The position numbers were made by a program, and so were the translations under genes. From contig NZ_BBNN01000037.1 in NCBI RefSeq assembly GCF_000829695.1, forward strand, positions 85,147 to 149,146: 64,000 bases of DNA, given 5' to 3'. The notes beneath the pieces were generated by a model. That model had not been told where the DNA came from and did no database searches. It saw nothing but the letters and a program-made list of their open reading frames with translations. This stretch comes from Streptomyces sp. NBRC 110035. GTDB taxonomy: Bacteria > Actinomycetota > Actinomycetes > Streptomycetales > Streptomycetaceae. The number at the start of each line of letters is the position of its first letter. The first letter of the stretch is position 1. Positions 28,451 to 39,850 of this stretch are shown in pieces.

Positions 28451-28924
28451 TCAGTCCTTCTTTCCCCGGGTGCGCCTCGCCCGCCGCGTGCCCGGGACGG
28501 TGCGGCCCACGATCACGGTGCGGCCCGGCGCCTTCGCGGGCTCGGTCCTGTCGGACGCCTGCCTGGCGGACGCGTCCTCCTTACGGCCGCCGACGGCCCG
28601 GCGCACGCCGTAGCCGAAGGCGGCGACCTTGACCAGCGGGCCGCCGAAGGTGGAGGCGACGGTGGTCGACAGGGCGGAGGCGTTGGAAGTGACCTCCTGG
28701 ACGTCGGAGGCGATCGCGTCGACCCGCTCGATCTGGGTCTGCGCGGAGCGCACCGCGGTGGAGGCGTCGGCCAGCAGCGGGACGGCCTGGTCGGTCACGT
28801 CCGCCACGAGCCTGGTGGTCGCCCGGAGCGTCTGGGCCAGCCTCGCCAGCGCGACGGCGAGGAAGGAGACCAGGATCGCCCAGAACACGGCCACCAGGAT
28901 TCCGGCCACCTCTCCACCGGACAC
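28451..28924 (-). CDS. DUF948 membrane protein
   Basis: 157 residues. N-terminal transmembrane helix (AGILVAVFWAILVSFLAVALARL) followed by a long amphipathic/coiled helix rich in Ala, Thr, Val and Asp (LVADVTDQAVPLLADASTAV), typical of DUF948, and a basic C-terminal tail. Function unknown, probably envelope-associated. The start GTG at 28922-28924 gives the family-like MSGGEVAGIL; an ATG nine codons upstream at 28951 is the alternative. Linked to DUF6167 and alaS. Confidence 0.82.
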   Translation of the reverse strand: MSGGEVAGILVAVFWAILVSFLAVALARLAQTLRATTRLVADVTDQAVPLLADASTAVRSAQTQIERVDAIASDVQEVTSNASALSTTVASTFGGPLVKVAAFGYGVRRAVGGRKEDASARQASDRTEPAKAPGRTVIVGRTVPGTRRARRTRGKKD

Positions 28925-29155
28925 TGTGCGCACCTGCTCCCTGAGAGACATGCCTGAACATCGAGAGAATCGTGCACCGAGCCTATCGCGCCGCCGGCAG
29001 GACTCCGTACCGGATTAACGCCCGGCGCGGGGACGCGGCCCGGCCGGGACGAGGCGGTCCGCCGGGCGCCGCACGGGGCCGGGACCGGAGCCGCGGCGGC
29101 CGCTTCGGCACCGGGCACGACCGTGCGCAGGCGGCTGCCGGGGCGGCCACGCAGC

Positions 29156-29203
29156 AGCCCGCCGTCTCTGCCCGCCCTCACGGGTGGGCAGAGACGGCGG
29201 GCT
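29156..29203 (-). terminator. rpsD terminator hairpin
   Basis: A 22-bp stem (29156-29177 with 29182-29203) with only one non-Watson-Crick (G-T) position and a 4-base loop, 24 bases past the rpsD stop. The remaining bases between here and the DUF948 gene show nothing recognisable. Confidence 0.88.
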
Positions 29204-29226
29204 GGGGTACCGCGTGCCTGCCGGGG

Positions 29227-29841
29227 TCAGCGGGCGTAGTACTCGACGACGAGCTGCTCGTCGCAGATCACCGGGATCTCCTTGCGGTTCGGCTCACGGT
29301 CCAGGCGGAACGCCAGGGACTTGAGGTTCACCTGGAGGTAGCGCGGGGTCTCGCCGTCGGGGGCGAAGCCACCCTCGCGGGCGATCGTGAACAGCGTCTT
29401 GTCCTTGCTGCGCTCACGGACCTGCACGACGTCGTCCGGGCGGACACGGAAGGAGGGCTTGTCGACCTTCTTGCCGTTGACCTGGATGTGGCCGTGGGTG
29501 ACCATCTGGCGGGCCTGGTAGATCGTGCGGGCGATGCCCGAACGCAGGACCAGGGCGTCGAGACGGCGCTCGAGCTCGATGACGAGCGCTTCACCGGTCT
29601 TGAGCGACGTCTTGGCGGCACGCTCGTACGCGCGGACGAGCTGGCGCTCGCTGACGTCGTACTGGGCGCGCAGACGCTGCTTCTCCAGCAGACGGACCTT
29701 GTAGTCCGAGTTCTGCTTGCGGCCGCGGCCGTGCTCGCCCGGCGGGTAGGGGCGGGCCTCGAAGTACTTGACGGCCTTCGGGGTCAGCGCGATACCGAGG
29801 GCACGCGACTTCTTGACCTTGGGGCGGGACTGATTCGCCAC
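29227..29841 (-). CDS. rpsD: 30S ribosomal protein S4
   Basis: Primary 16S rRNA binder and translation repressor in other bacteria. 204 residues from the GTG at 29839-29841 (MANQSRPKVKKSRALG). The S4 RNA-binding domain is clear (RRLDALVLRSGIARTIYQAR, then HGHIQVNGKKVDKPSFRV). The N-terminal zinc-binding cysteines of C+ S4 proteins are missing, leaving one Cys in the protein, so this is the C-minus form. It is monocistronic, far from the alpha operon, as in other actinobacteria. Confidence 0.97.
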   Translation of the reverse strand: MANQSRPKVKKSRALGIALTPKAVKYFEARPYPPGEHGRGRKQNSDYKVRLLEKQRLRAQYDVSERQLVRAYERAAKTSLKTGEALVIELERRLDALVLRSGIARTIYQARQMVTHGHIQVNGKKVDKPSFRVRPDDVVQVRERSKDKTLFTIAREGGFAPDGETPRYLQVNLKSLAFRLDREPNRKEIPVICDEQLVVEYYAR

Positions 29842-29900
29842 TGTCTCTTTCACCTTCGTTTTGTCGGCTCACCAGGGTTAGGGGAGGTCGCATCCGCAGC

Positions 29901-29930
29901 CGGGGAAACCCCGCGGGTCCGTGACGGACC
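29901..29930 (-). promoter_or_regulatory. Paired hairpins in the rpsD leader
   Basis: CGGGGAAACCCCG (29901-29913) and GGTCCGTGACGGACC (29916-29930) form two adjacent perfect short hairpins 60-90 bases upstream of the rpsD start. They could be an S4 autoregulatory structure. The rest of the 332-base rpsD-rarA spacer shows only the possible -10 box listed separately. Confidence 0.4.
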
Positions 29931-30159
29931 TGCCGGGCAGCCGCTCCCCTGGTCTGGGCACATACGTGCAGCACGCGAGTGGCCCACCGGCCGGTCCCGG
30001 ACGTCCGGGTGGTGGTGGGCTGCCCGCGACACCGTTCGACGGTGCGCGACGCTCCTGGATTCCCTGCCCCCGGGAGGGGCGGGTCTCCGGCTGGATGTCC
30101 CGCTCTGGTGGTACCGGTTTCCCTTGCGGGCATCCGGACGCGGGACGCAGCTTCGGCAG

Positions 30160-30165
30160 ATTCTA
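30160..30165 (-). promoter_or_regulatory. Possible -10 box for rpsD
   Basis: Minus-strand TAGAAT, preceded by TG, lies about 320 bases upstream of rpsD and just past the rarA stop. No good -35 box was seen, so it could be an extended -10 promoter. This would give a long leader including the two hairpins. Confidence 0.3.
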
Positions 30166-30173
30166 CAGGGTGC

Positions 30174-31529
30174 TCACGGCTGCTTCCGACCGAGGTGCTT
30201 CCTGGTCCACTCCACCGCGTCGGCGTACCGCGCCTCGGCGCCGTGCCGGGTGGGTTCGTAGTACGCGCGGTCCTTGAGGGCGTCCGGGGCGTACTGCTGC
30301 TGGGCTATGCCCTCGGAGAGGTCGTGCGGGTACACGTACCCCTGGGCGTGGCCCAGCTTGGCCGCGCCCTTGTAGTGCCCGTCGCGCAGGTGGGCCGGCA
30401 CGGGCCCGGCCAGCCCTTTGCGGACGTCGTCGAGGGCGGCGCCGATCGCGGTGGTGGCCGCGTTGGACTTGGGGGCGAGGGCGAGGGCGATGGTGGCGTG
30501 GCTGAGGGTGAGGGCCGCCTCCGGGAAGCCGATCATGGCGACGGCCTGGGCGGCGGCGACCGCGGTCTGCAGGGCGTGCGGGTCGGCGAGGCCGATGTCC
30601 TCGCTGGCGGAGATCATCAGGCGGCGGGCGATGAAGCGGGGGTCCTCACCGGCCTCGATCATCCGGGCGAGGTAGTGCAGGGCGGCATCCACGTCGGAGC
30701 CGCGAATGGACTTGATCAGAGCGCTGGCGACGTCGTAGTGCTGGTCTCCGGAACGGTCGTACTTCACTGCGGCCCGGTCGACCGTCTCCTCCAGGGTGGC
30801 CAGGGAGATCTCCGTCTCGCCCTTGTCCAGCGCGGCCCCCGCCGCGGCCTCCAGGGCGGTCAGGGCGCGGCGGGCGTCCCCGCCGGCGATGCGCACCAGG
30901 TGGCTGCCGGTGTCCTCGGGGAGGGTGAGGGCGCCTTTCAGGCCCCGCTCGTCGCCGAGCGCGCGGTGGAGCAGGTCCCGGATGTCGTCGTCGGTGAAGG
31001 GTTCGAGGGTGAGCAGGAGCGAGCGGGACAGCAGCGGGGAGATGACCGAGAAGTAGGGGTTCTCGGTGGTCGCGGCGATCAGCGTGACCCAGCGGTTCTC
31101 GACCGCGGGGAGCAGGGAGTCCTGCTGTGCCTTGCTGAAGCGGTGGATCTCGTCGAGGAAGAGGACGGTCTCCTTGCCGTACCCGCCCGAGGCGCGGCGG
31201 GCGCCGTCGATGACCGCGCGGACCTCCTTGACGCCCGCGGTGATCGCCGACAGCTCGACGAAGCGCCGGTCGGTGGCCCGGGAGACGACGTGGGCCAGGG
31301 TCGTCTTGCCGGTGCCGGGCGGTCCCCACAGGAACACCGAGGACGGGCCCGCGGGGCCGGAGGCGCCCTCGCCGACCAGTCGGCGCAGGGGCGAGCCGGG
31401 CTTCAGCAGATGCTGCTGGCCCACCACCTCGTCGAGGGTGCGCGGGCGCATCCGGACGGCGAGGGGGCTGCCGGTCGGGTCCTTCTCCTGGCGTTCTTCG
31501 GCTGCGGCGGTGAACAGGTCGGGCTCCAC
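30174..31529 (-). CDS. rarA: Replication-associated recombination protein A (AAA+ ATPase)
   Basis: AAA+ protein of the RarA/MgsA/WRNIP1 family acting at stalled forks. 451 residues. N-terminal PLAVRMRPRTLDEVVGQQHLL, Walker A GPPGTGKTT, Walker B LFLDEIHRF and sensor 1 ATTENP. The C-terminal tetramerisation domain includes LPAHLRDGHYKGA. It starts at ATG 31529, after the VKOR terminator. Confidence 0.95.
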   Translation of the reverse strand: MEPDLFTAAAEERQEKDPTGSPLAVRMRPRTLDEVVGQQHLLKPGSPLRRLVGEGASGPAGPSSVFLWGPPGTGKTTLAHVVSRATDRRFVELSAITAGVKEVRAVIDGARRASGGYGKETVLFLDEIHRFSKAQQDSLLPAVENRWVTLIAATTENPYFSVISPLLSRSLLLTLEPFTDDDIRDLLHRALGDERGLKGALTLPEDTGSHLVRIAGGDARRALTALEAAAGAALDKGETEISLATLEETVDRAAVKYDRSGDQHYDVASALIKSIRGSDVDAALHYLARMIEAGEDPRFIARRLMISASEDIGLADPHALQTAVAAAQAVAMIGFPEAALTLSHATIALALAPKSNAATTAIGAALDDVRKGLAGPVPAHLRDGHYKGAAKLGHAQGYVYPHDLSEGIAQQQYAPDALKDRAYYEPTRHGAEARYADAVEWTRKHLGRKQP

Positions 31530-31541
31530 ACCGAAACCCTA

Positions 31542-31586
31542 AAGGACCGCACCGACAGCGCGGCTCGCGCGGTCGGTGCGGTCCTT
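31542..31586 (-). terminator. VKOR gene terminator hairpin
   Basis: Perfect 15-bp outer stem (31542-31556 with 31572-31586) with further pairing possible inside, 57 bases past the VKOR stop and just before rarA. Confidence 0.78.
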
Positions 31587-31642
31587 CAGGCTCCGGGGCC
31601 TGTGCCGTCCTTGCGGCCCCGGGGCCGGTGCGGTCGGGGCGG

Positions 31643-32302
31643 TCAGCTGGTCCAGAACTCCCACCAGCGGGTCAGGATCAGCATGCCGATGATGCCGATG
31701 TGCAGCACGGGCATGACCCAGGTGAACTCGCCGAAGAAGCTCCTCAGCCAGCCGGGGGCGGGCAGGAAGCCCTTGCGGATGTTGAACGACGTGACGTACC
31801 AGAACATGATGATGGTGGCGACCCAGGCCAGGCAGCACCACAGGCACAGGGCGTTGATCCGGTACAGGGACTGGATCATCAGCCAGGCGCAGAAGACGAC
31901 GCCGAAGAGGGTGCCCGCGTTGAGGGTGAGCCAGTACCAGCGCGGGAAGCGTGCCCCGGCGAGCAGGCTCATGCCCACGCAGACGACGATGCCGTAGGTC
32001 ACGAGGCCCAGCATCGGGTTGGGGAAACCGAAGACGCTCGCCTGGTCGCTCTCCATGACGCTGCCGCAGGAGACCACCGGGTTGAGGCTGCAGCCGGGAA
32101 CGAAGGTCTCGCCCTTGACCTTGGCCTCGAGCAGTTTGAACTTGTCCAGGGTGATGATCCACGCGGCCAGGACACCGGCGGCGCCGGTGACGACCAGCAG
32201 CAGGGCGAACGCACGGCCGGCGCCCTCGCGCGGCGGCCCGGCGGCGGGCCCCGGAGCGGGATCGGGCCCGGTGGAAACGTCCTTCACTGTCGTCTTGCTC
32301 AT
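31643..32302 (-). CDS. Vitamin K epoxide reductase family protein
   Basis: Polytopic membrane enzyme that reoxidises DsbA-like thioredoxins and passes electrons to quinone, supporting extracytoplasmic disulfide formation. 219 residues from ATG 32302. A polar N-terminus is followed by about five hydrophobic helices. The VKOR active-site pair is the CLWC motif (NALCLWCCLAW), and the loop cysteines lie in GCSLNPVVSCGSVM. No fused thioredoxin domain is present, so the partner must be encoded elsewhere. Confidence 0.92.
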   Translation of the reverse strand: MSKTTVKDVSTGPDPAPGPAAGPPREGAGRAFALLLVVTGAAGVLAAWIITLDKFKLLEAKVKGETFVPGCSLNPVVSCGSVMESDQASVFGFPNPMLGLVTYGIVVCVGMSLLAGARFPRWYWLTLNAGTLFGVVFCAWLMIQSLYRINALCLWCCLAWVATIIMFWYVTSFNIRKGFLPAPGWLRSFFGEFTWVMPVLHIGIIGMLILTRWWEFWTS

Positions 32303-32436
32303 CACGCCGATTCCGTCACTGGAGAGTGTGGACCTGCTTCGGGCAGGGCCATTGTGCCGCACGTGACTGTGGGTTCACCGCCCACTGGCCATAAGACCGT
32401 ACGGACCGTCTCCGCAGGTGTACGGTTTCGGCCGCA

Positions 32437-32459
32437 GTATGTGCTCCGGCCGTACATAC
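32437..32459. promoter_or_regulatory. Inverted repeat upstream of the VKOR gene
   Basis: GTATGT (32437-32442) and ACATAC (32454-32459) are exact inverted half-sites 11 bases apart, 140-160 bases upstream of the VKOR start. A possible minus-strand -10 box (TAGGCT, 32465-32470) lies beside them, so this may be an operator. Confidence 0.35.
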
Positions 32460-32527
32460 ACTCCAGCCTAAGTCCCCGGCCGGGGGAATCGACGTCCGGG
32501 AAATTGACACGGCGACGCCACCGACGG

Positions 32528-32566
32528 CGAAGGCGCCGGGGCCCCTGGGGCACACCGGCGCCTTCG
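32528..32566 (-). terminator. hisS terminator hairpin
   Basis: Perfect 12-bp stem (32528-32539 with 32555-32566) around a loop that can itself fold, 24 bases past the hisS stop. Confidence 0.75.
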
Positions 32567-32590
32567 GGCGCGTCAGGGCGAGGACGGCAG

Positions 32591-33853
32591 TCAGCCGAGC
32601 CGGGCCTCCAGCTCGGCCACGATCTCGTTGACGCCCACCGCGGTCTGCTCGCCGGACTCCATGTCCTTGAGCTGGACGACCCCCTCGGCGAGGTCGCGCT
32701 CGCCGAGCACCAGGGCGTAGCGCGCGCCCGAGCGGTTGGCCGCCTTCATCGCCGCCTTCAGGCCCCTGCCGCCGTAGGCGAAGTCGGCGGCGACGCCGTT
32801 CTTGCGCAGTTCGGTGACCTTGGCGAACAGCACCCGGCGGGCCTCCTCGCCAAGTGGGACGGCGAACACGCTGGTGGTGGCCGGGAGTTCGAGCTCGACG
32901 CCCTCCGCCTCCAGGGCCAGCACGGTGCGGTCGACGCCGAGCGCCCAGCCGACGGACGGCAGCGCGGGACCGCCGATCATCTCCGAGAGACCGTCGTAGC
33001 GGCCGCCGCCGCCCACCGCGGACTGGGAGCCCAGACCGTCGTGGACGAACTCGAAGGTGGTGCGCGTGTAGTAGTCCAGTCCCCGCACCAGCCTGGGGTC
33101 GTCCTCATAGGCCACGCCGGCGGCCGTGACCAGCTCGCGGACCTCCTCGTGGTACGCCTTGCAGGCGTCGCACAGGTAGTCACGCAGCAGCGGGGCTCCG
33201 GTCAGCTGCTTCTGCACCGCCTCGCGCTTGTCGTCCAGGACGCGCAGCGGGTTGATCTCCGCGCGGCGCAGGGTGTCCTCGTCCAGGTCGAGACCGCGCA
33301 GGAAGTCCTGGAGCGCGGCCCGGTAGACGGGACGGCACTCCTTGTCGCCCAGGGAGTTCAGCAGGATGCGGAACGCGCTGAGTCCCAGGGAGCGGTACGC
33401 CTGGTCGGCCAGGATGATCAGCTCGGCGTCGAGCGCCGGGTCCTCGGCCCCGATCGCCTCCGCTCCTACCTGGGAGAAGTGACGGTAGCGGCCTTTCTGG
33501 GGTCGCTCGTAGCGGTAGTACGAGCCGGAGTACCAGAGCTTGACCGGAAGGTTGCCCGCCTTGTGCAGGTTGGCCTCGAGGGCCGCGCGCAGCACGGAGG
33601 CCGTGCCCTCGGGCCGCAGGGCGAGGCGGTCGCCGCCCTTGGTCTCGAAGGCGTACATCTCCTTGGTGACGATGTCGGTGGACTCACCGACACCGCGCGC
33701 GAACAGCTCGACGTTCTCGAAGCCGGGCGTCTCGATGTAGCCGTAGCCGGAGCCGCGCAGCGGAGCGGCGATGGCCTCGCGGACGGCGAGGTACGTGGCG
33801 CTGTCCGGCGGGATCAGGTCGTAGGTGCCCTTGGGGGCCTTGAAAGTGCTCAC
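32591..33853 (-). CDS. hisS: Histidyl-tRNA synthetase
   Basis: Charges tRNA-His. 420 residues from the GTG at 33851-33853 (MSTFKAPKGTYDLIPPD). Class II motif 2 region (YRYERPQKGRYRHFSQVG), histidine-specific LVRGLDYYTRTTFEF, and GGGGRYDGLSEMIG are intact. The C-terminal anticodon-binding domain includes YALVLGERDLAEGVV. It lies 11 bases after the metallo-hydrolase gene, the same pair as in mycobacteria. Confidence 0.97.
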   Translation of the reverse strand: MSTFKAPKGTYDLIPPDSATYLAVREAIAAPLRGSGYGYIETPGFENVELFARGVGESTDIVTKEMYAFETKGGDRLALRPEGTASVLRAALEANLHKAGNLPVKLWYSGSYYRYERPQKGRYRHFSQVGAEAIGAEDPALDAELIILADQAYRSLGLSAFRILLNSLGDKECRPVYRAALQDFLRGLDLDEDTLRRAEINPLRVLDDKREAVQKQLTGAPLLRDYLCDACKAYHEEVRELVTAAGVAYEDDPRLVRGLDYYTRTTFEFVHDGLGSQSAVGGGGRYDGLSEMIGGPALPSVGWALGVDRTVLALEAEGVELELPATTSVFAVPLGEEARRVLFAKVTELRKNGVAADFAYGGRGLKAAMKAANRSGARYALVLGERDLAEGVVQLKDMESGEQTAVGVNEIVAELEARLG

Positions 33854-33864
33854 GGAAGGTCTTG

Positions 33865-34581
33865 TCACATTCCTCGTCGGGGGGCGCCGGCGGCGCCGCG
33901 TCCTTGGCGGTCCGCCGCCACCTGCCGCAGATACGGGTTGGTGGCGCGCTCCTGGCCGATGGTCGTCCGGGGGCCGTGTCCGGACAGCACCACGGTCGGG
34001 TCGTCGAGCGGCAGGCACACGCGGGCCAGCGAGTCGAGCAGGTCGGCCATGTCACCGCCGGGCAGGTCGGTGCGTCCGACGGAGCCGGCGAACAGCAGGT
34101 CGCCCGAGAAGAACACCGGCGGGACGTCCGCCGCCTCGGGCAGGCCGAAGGTCACCGACCCCTTGGTATGGCCCGGCGCGTGCGCGACCGTCAGCCGCAG
34201 ACCGGCCAGGTCGAGCTCGGCTCCGTCGGCCAGCTCCTTGACGTCGGCCGGTTCCCCGACGCTCAGCTCGCCCATGAGCGGCATGCCGATGGCACGGCCG
34301 ATGCCCTTCTCGGGGTCGCTCATCATGTACCGGTCGTCGGGGTGGATCCAGGCCGGTACGTCGTGCGCGCCGCACACGGGGACGACCGAGGCCACGTGGT
34401 CGATGTGACCGTGGGTGAGGACGACGGCGACGGGCTTCAGCCGGTGCTTGCGGACCGCCTCCTCGACTCCGGGGGCGGCCTGATGGCCGGGGTCGATGAT
34501 CACGCACTCCTCACCGGCGGCGGGGGCGACGAGATAACAGTTCGTCCCCCAGGCCCCGGCGGGGAACCCGGCAATGAGCAC
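33865..34581 (-). CDS. Metallo-beta-lactamase fold hydrolase (glyoxalase II-like)
   Basis: 238 residues from the GTG at 34579-34581, preceded by AAGGA. Zinc ligands are in THGHIDHVASV (HxHxDH), AHAPGHTKGSV and VLSGHGPRTT. This pattern fits hydroxyacylglutathione-hydrolase-type enzymes. Actinobacteria lack glutathione, so the substrate is probably another thioester, such as a mycothiol conjugate. That is inference. Cotranscribed with hisS. Confidence 0.9.
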   Translation of the reverse strand: MLIAGFPAGAWGTNCYLVAPAAGEECVIIDPGHQAAPGVEEAVRKHRLKPVAVVLTHGHIDHVASVVPVCGAHDVPAWIHPDDRYMMSDPEKGIGRAIGMPLMGELSVGEPADVKELADGAELDLAGLRLTVAHAPGHTKGSVTFGLPEAADVPPVFFSGDLLFAGSVGRTDLPGGDMADLLDSLARVCLPLDDPTVVLSGHGPRTTIGQERATNPYLRQVAADRQGRGAAGAPRRGM

Positions 34582-34761
34582 GTTCGTCCTTCGTTGTGTC
34601 GGTACGGGAGGCTTGCCACGGGGCTCGCGCCCGTGGGCAGAGCCTACCGGCGCTGCCGTTTCCTCAGCCAACCCATATACGGTACGGGACACACGCAGTC
34701 AGTCGGCCCGCCGCCCGCACGCGTATTCGGTCGGCACACGAGAGGCATGAGGAGTAACCCG

Positions 34762-35583
34762 GTGGTCAGCCAGGAGCAGCGGCGGCGTCAGCTCGCCCGG
34801 GAGAAGTTCTTGCGGCAGCAGCAGCGGCGTACCGAGGCGCGCCGCAAGTCGCGGGTCCGCAACTCGGTGATCGCGTCCGTCCTCGGTGTGGTCCTGGTCG
34901 GCAGCCTCGGGCTGTACACGGCCGGGGCGTTCGACCAGGACGAGGGCAGGTCCGACGCGAGCGCGGAGGTCACGCCCAGCGCCGAGGCGCCGAGCAAGGC
35001 GCCCGATCCGTGCGAGAAGCCGGCGGAGGGCAAGGTCGCCTCGAAGACCTGGAAGAAGGAGCCGGCGATGTCCATCGACGAGTCGGCGAAGTACACGATG
35101 ACGCTCGAGACGACCTGCGGCACGATCGACATGGCGCTGAAGGCGTCGGCGGCCCCGCACACCGTCAACTCGTTCGCGTTCCTCGCGGGTGAGGGCTACT
35201 TCGACCACAGCACGTGCCACCGGCTCACCACCAACGGCATCTACGTGCTGCAGTGCGGTGACCCGACGGGCACCGGCACCGGCGGTCCCGGCTACACGAT
35301 TCCGGACGAGAACCTGAAGGACAAGAGCCTCAAGGACGACACCTACCCTGCGGGCACCGTGGCCATGGCGAACACCGGGCAGAAGGACAGCGGCGGCAGC
35401 CAGTTCTTCCTGGTGTACGAGGACAGTCCGCTGCCGCCGAGCTACACGCCGTTCGGCACCGTCTCGGCGGACGGCCTGAAGGTCCTGAAGAAGATCGCCG
35501 AGGCCGGTGACAGCACCGGAGCGGGTGACGGTGCCCCCAACGCGACGGTCGTCATCGACAAGGCCACTGTCAGCGAATCCTGA
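34762..35583 (+). CDS. Membrane-anchored cyclophilin-type peptidyl-prolyl isomerase
   Basis: 273 residues. Basic N-terminus (residues 2-33), transmembrane helix about 34-56 (RNSVIASVLGVVLVGSLGLY), a linker rich in Ala, Ser and acidic residues, then a cyclophilin domain from about residue 110 (TCGTIDMAL, TVNSFAFLAGEGYFDHSTCHRL, SGGSQFFLVYEDS, YTPFGTV). The catalytic domain should face outside and help fold exported proteins. The GTG at 34762, with AGGAG 7-8 bases before it, is preferred to the ATG at 34747, whose Shine-Dalgarno would be too close. Divergent from the hydrolase-hisS pair. Confidence 0.9.
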   Translation: MVSQEQRRRQLAREKFLRQQQRRTEARRKSRVRNSVIASVLGVVLVGSLGLYTAGAFDQDEGRSDASAEVTPSAEAPSKAPDPCEKPAEGKVASKTWKKEPAMSIDESAKYTMTLETTCGTIDMALKASAAPHTVNSFAFLAGEGYFDHSTCHRLTTNGIYVLQCGDPTGTGTGGPGYTIPDENLKDKSLKDDTYPAGTVAMANTGQKDSGGSQFFLVYEDSPLPPSYTPFGTVSADGLKVLKKIAEAGDSTGAGDGAPNATVVIDKATVSES

Positions 35584-35610
35584 CCGCTTCACCGCGGAAT
35601 TTCGGTCGCG

Positions 35611-35632
35611 CGGGATGCGGACAGGCATCCCG
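35611..35632 (+). terminator. Cyclophilin gene terminator hairpin
   Basis: Perfect 8-bp stem (35611-35618 with 35625-35632) and a 6-base loop, 28 bases past the stop. A possible plus-strand -10 box TAGATT (35642-35647) for the next gene follows. Confidence 0.6.
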
Positions 35633-35719
35633 TCGGTCGCCTAGATTGGCCGTGACGAAAACTGTGGACGATGCCCGGGGGCAGCAGATCCCCCGCAGGC
35701 ATCATGTGGAGGAGGCGCT

Positions 35720-36949
35720 GTGAGCAGCGACCCGTGGGGCCGCGTCGACGAGACGGGGACCGTGTACGTGCGTACGGCCGACGGAGAGCAGGTCGTCGGT
35801 TCCTGGCAGGCGGGCTCCCCCGAGGAGGCTCTGGCCTACTTCGAGCGCAAGTACGAGGGCCTGGTTGTGGAGATCGGCCTCCTCGAGAAGCGGGTGAGGA
35901 CCACCGACCTGTCCTCGAAGGACGCCACGACGGCGATCGGGCACCTGCGCGAGCAGGTCGACGCCCATCACGCGGTCGGTGACCTGGCTGCCCTCCGGGT
36001 GCGGCTGGACAAGCTCGTGGAGCTGGTGGACGCCCGGCGCGAGGAGCGCAGGGCGCAGCGGGCGAAGCAGTCCGACGAGGCGCGCCATGCCAAGGAGGCG
36101 CTGGTCGCCGAGGCGGAGGAACTGGCGGGTTCGGACCAGTGGCGGGCGGCCGGTGAGCGGCTGCGGGCGCTGGTGGACACCTGGAAGGGCCTGCCGCGGC
36201 TGGACCGCAAGTCCGACGACGAGCTGTGGCACCGCTTCTCGCACGCGCGGTCGGCGTTCTCCAAGCGGCGCAAGCAGCACTTCGCGCACCTGGACGCGCA
36301 GCGCGAGGAGGCCCGCAAGACCAAGGAACGTCTGGTCGCCGAGGCCGAGGCGCTGTCGAAGTCGACGGACTGGGGTGCGACGGCGGCGCGCTACCGGGAC
36401 CTGATGTCGGAGTGGAAGGCCGCGGGCCGCGCCCAGCGTGAGCACGAGGAGGACCTGTGGAACCGCTTCCGCGGCGCCCAGGACGTCTTCTTCGCCGCTC
36501 GCGGCTCGGTCTTCGCCGAGCGTGACGCGGAGCAGACGGAGAATCTCAAGCTCAAGGAGGAGCTGGCCGGGGAGGCGGAGAAGCTCCTGCCGATCACGGA
36601 TCTGAAGGCCGCCCGCGCCGCGTTCCGCGCGCTCAACGAGCGGTGGGAAGCCATCGGCCACGTGCCGCGGGACGCCCGGCCGAAGGTCGAGGGCCGGATG
36701 CACACCGTCGAGCGGGCCATGCAGGAGGCCGAGGAGGCCGAGTGGCGCCGGACCAACCCGGAGGCACGCGCGCGTGCCGAGGGCCTGACCGGTCAGCTCC
36801 AGGCAGCCGTGGACAAGCTGAAGGGCCAGATCGAGCAGGCACGGGCACAGGGCAACGACGCCAGGGCCCGGAAGCTCGAGCGTGAGCTGGAGGGCCGCCA
36901 GGCACTCCTGGACCAGGCTCTGAAGGGGCTGCAGGAGTTCGGCGGCTGA
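35720..36949 (+). CDS. DUF349 coiled-coil protein
   Basis: 409 residues. After an N-terminal module (DPWGRVDETGTVYVRTADGE) come about three DUF349 helical repeats with the recurring pattern W.A......L...WK and LW.RF..A (around residues 130-170, 200-250 and 275-330). A charged C-terminal coiled coil follows. Soluble, with no catalytic motif; function unknown. It starts at GTG 35720 behind GGAGGAGG. It lies next to relA in many actinobacteria, convergent with it here. Confidence 0.88.
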   Translation: MSSDPWGRVDETGTVYVRTADGEQVVGSWQAGSPEEALAYFERKYEGLVVEIGLLEKRVRTTDLSSKDATTAIGHLREQVDAHHAVGDLAALRVRLDKLVELVDARREERRAQRAKQSDEARHAKEALVAEAEELAGSDQWRAAGERLRALVDTWKGLPRLDRKSDDELWHRFSHARSAFSKRRKQHFAHLDAQREEARKTKERLVAEAEALSKSTDWGATAARYRDLMSEWKAAGRAQREHEEDLWNRFRGAQDVFFAARGSVFAERDAEQTENLKLKEELAGEAEKLLPITDLKAARAAFRALNERWEAIGHVPRDARPKVEGRMHTVERAMQEAEEAEWRRTNPEARARAEGLTGQLQAAVDKLKGQIEQARAQGNDARARKLERELEGRQALLDQALKGLQEFGG

Positions 36950-36983
36950 CGACCGCCGTCACCGTCATGGTCACCGCGAGGTG

Positions 36984-37020
36984 AGAGGGGCTCCCGTACC
37001 GCGTGTACGGGAGCCCCTCT
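36984..37020. terminator. Bidirectional terminator between DUF349 gene and relA
   Basis: Perfect 16-bp stem (36984-36999 with 37005-37020) and 5-base loop, 34 bases past one stop and 35 bases past the other, in a convergent arrangement. Confidence 0.88.
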
Positions 37021-37055
37021 GTCGTGCCGTGTCGTGCGCTGGGGCCGGACGGCCC

Positions 37056-39632
<2,577 letters not shown>

Positions 39633-39753
39633 GAGGACTCCTCGTACGCGATCCGGGTCCCCAGGTCAGGTTCCGGAGCCCCCATGGTAGCCATCCCGGG
39701 CGGGCGTATCTCCTTCGGACCGGTGTCCGGACCGCTTCCCGGGGAAACGCACG

Positions 39754-39785
39754 GGGCGGGCACCGGATTCCCCCGGTGCCCGCCC
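39754..39785 (-). terminator. Hairpin between apt and relA
   Basis: Perfect 13-bp stem (39754-39766 with 39773-39785) and 6-base loop, 66 bases past the apt stop and 120 bases before the relA start. It probably limits readthrough from the secDF-apt unit into relA. Confidence 0.78.
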
Positions 39786-39850
39786 ACGCGGTGTCCGTCG
39801 CGCCCGTCCCGCCTCGTGCGGAGCCGGGGAACGGCGTTCCGCGCCGTTCG

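Noticed and set aside
34699..35628. Open frame opposite the cyclophilin gene
   Set aside because: Antisense shadow; the plus strand encodes the intact cyclophilin with a proper ribosome binding site.
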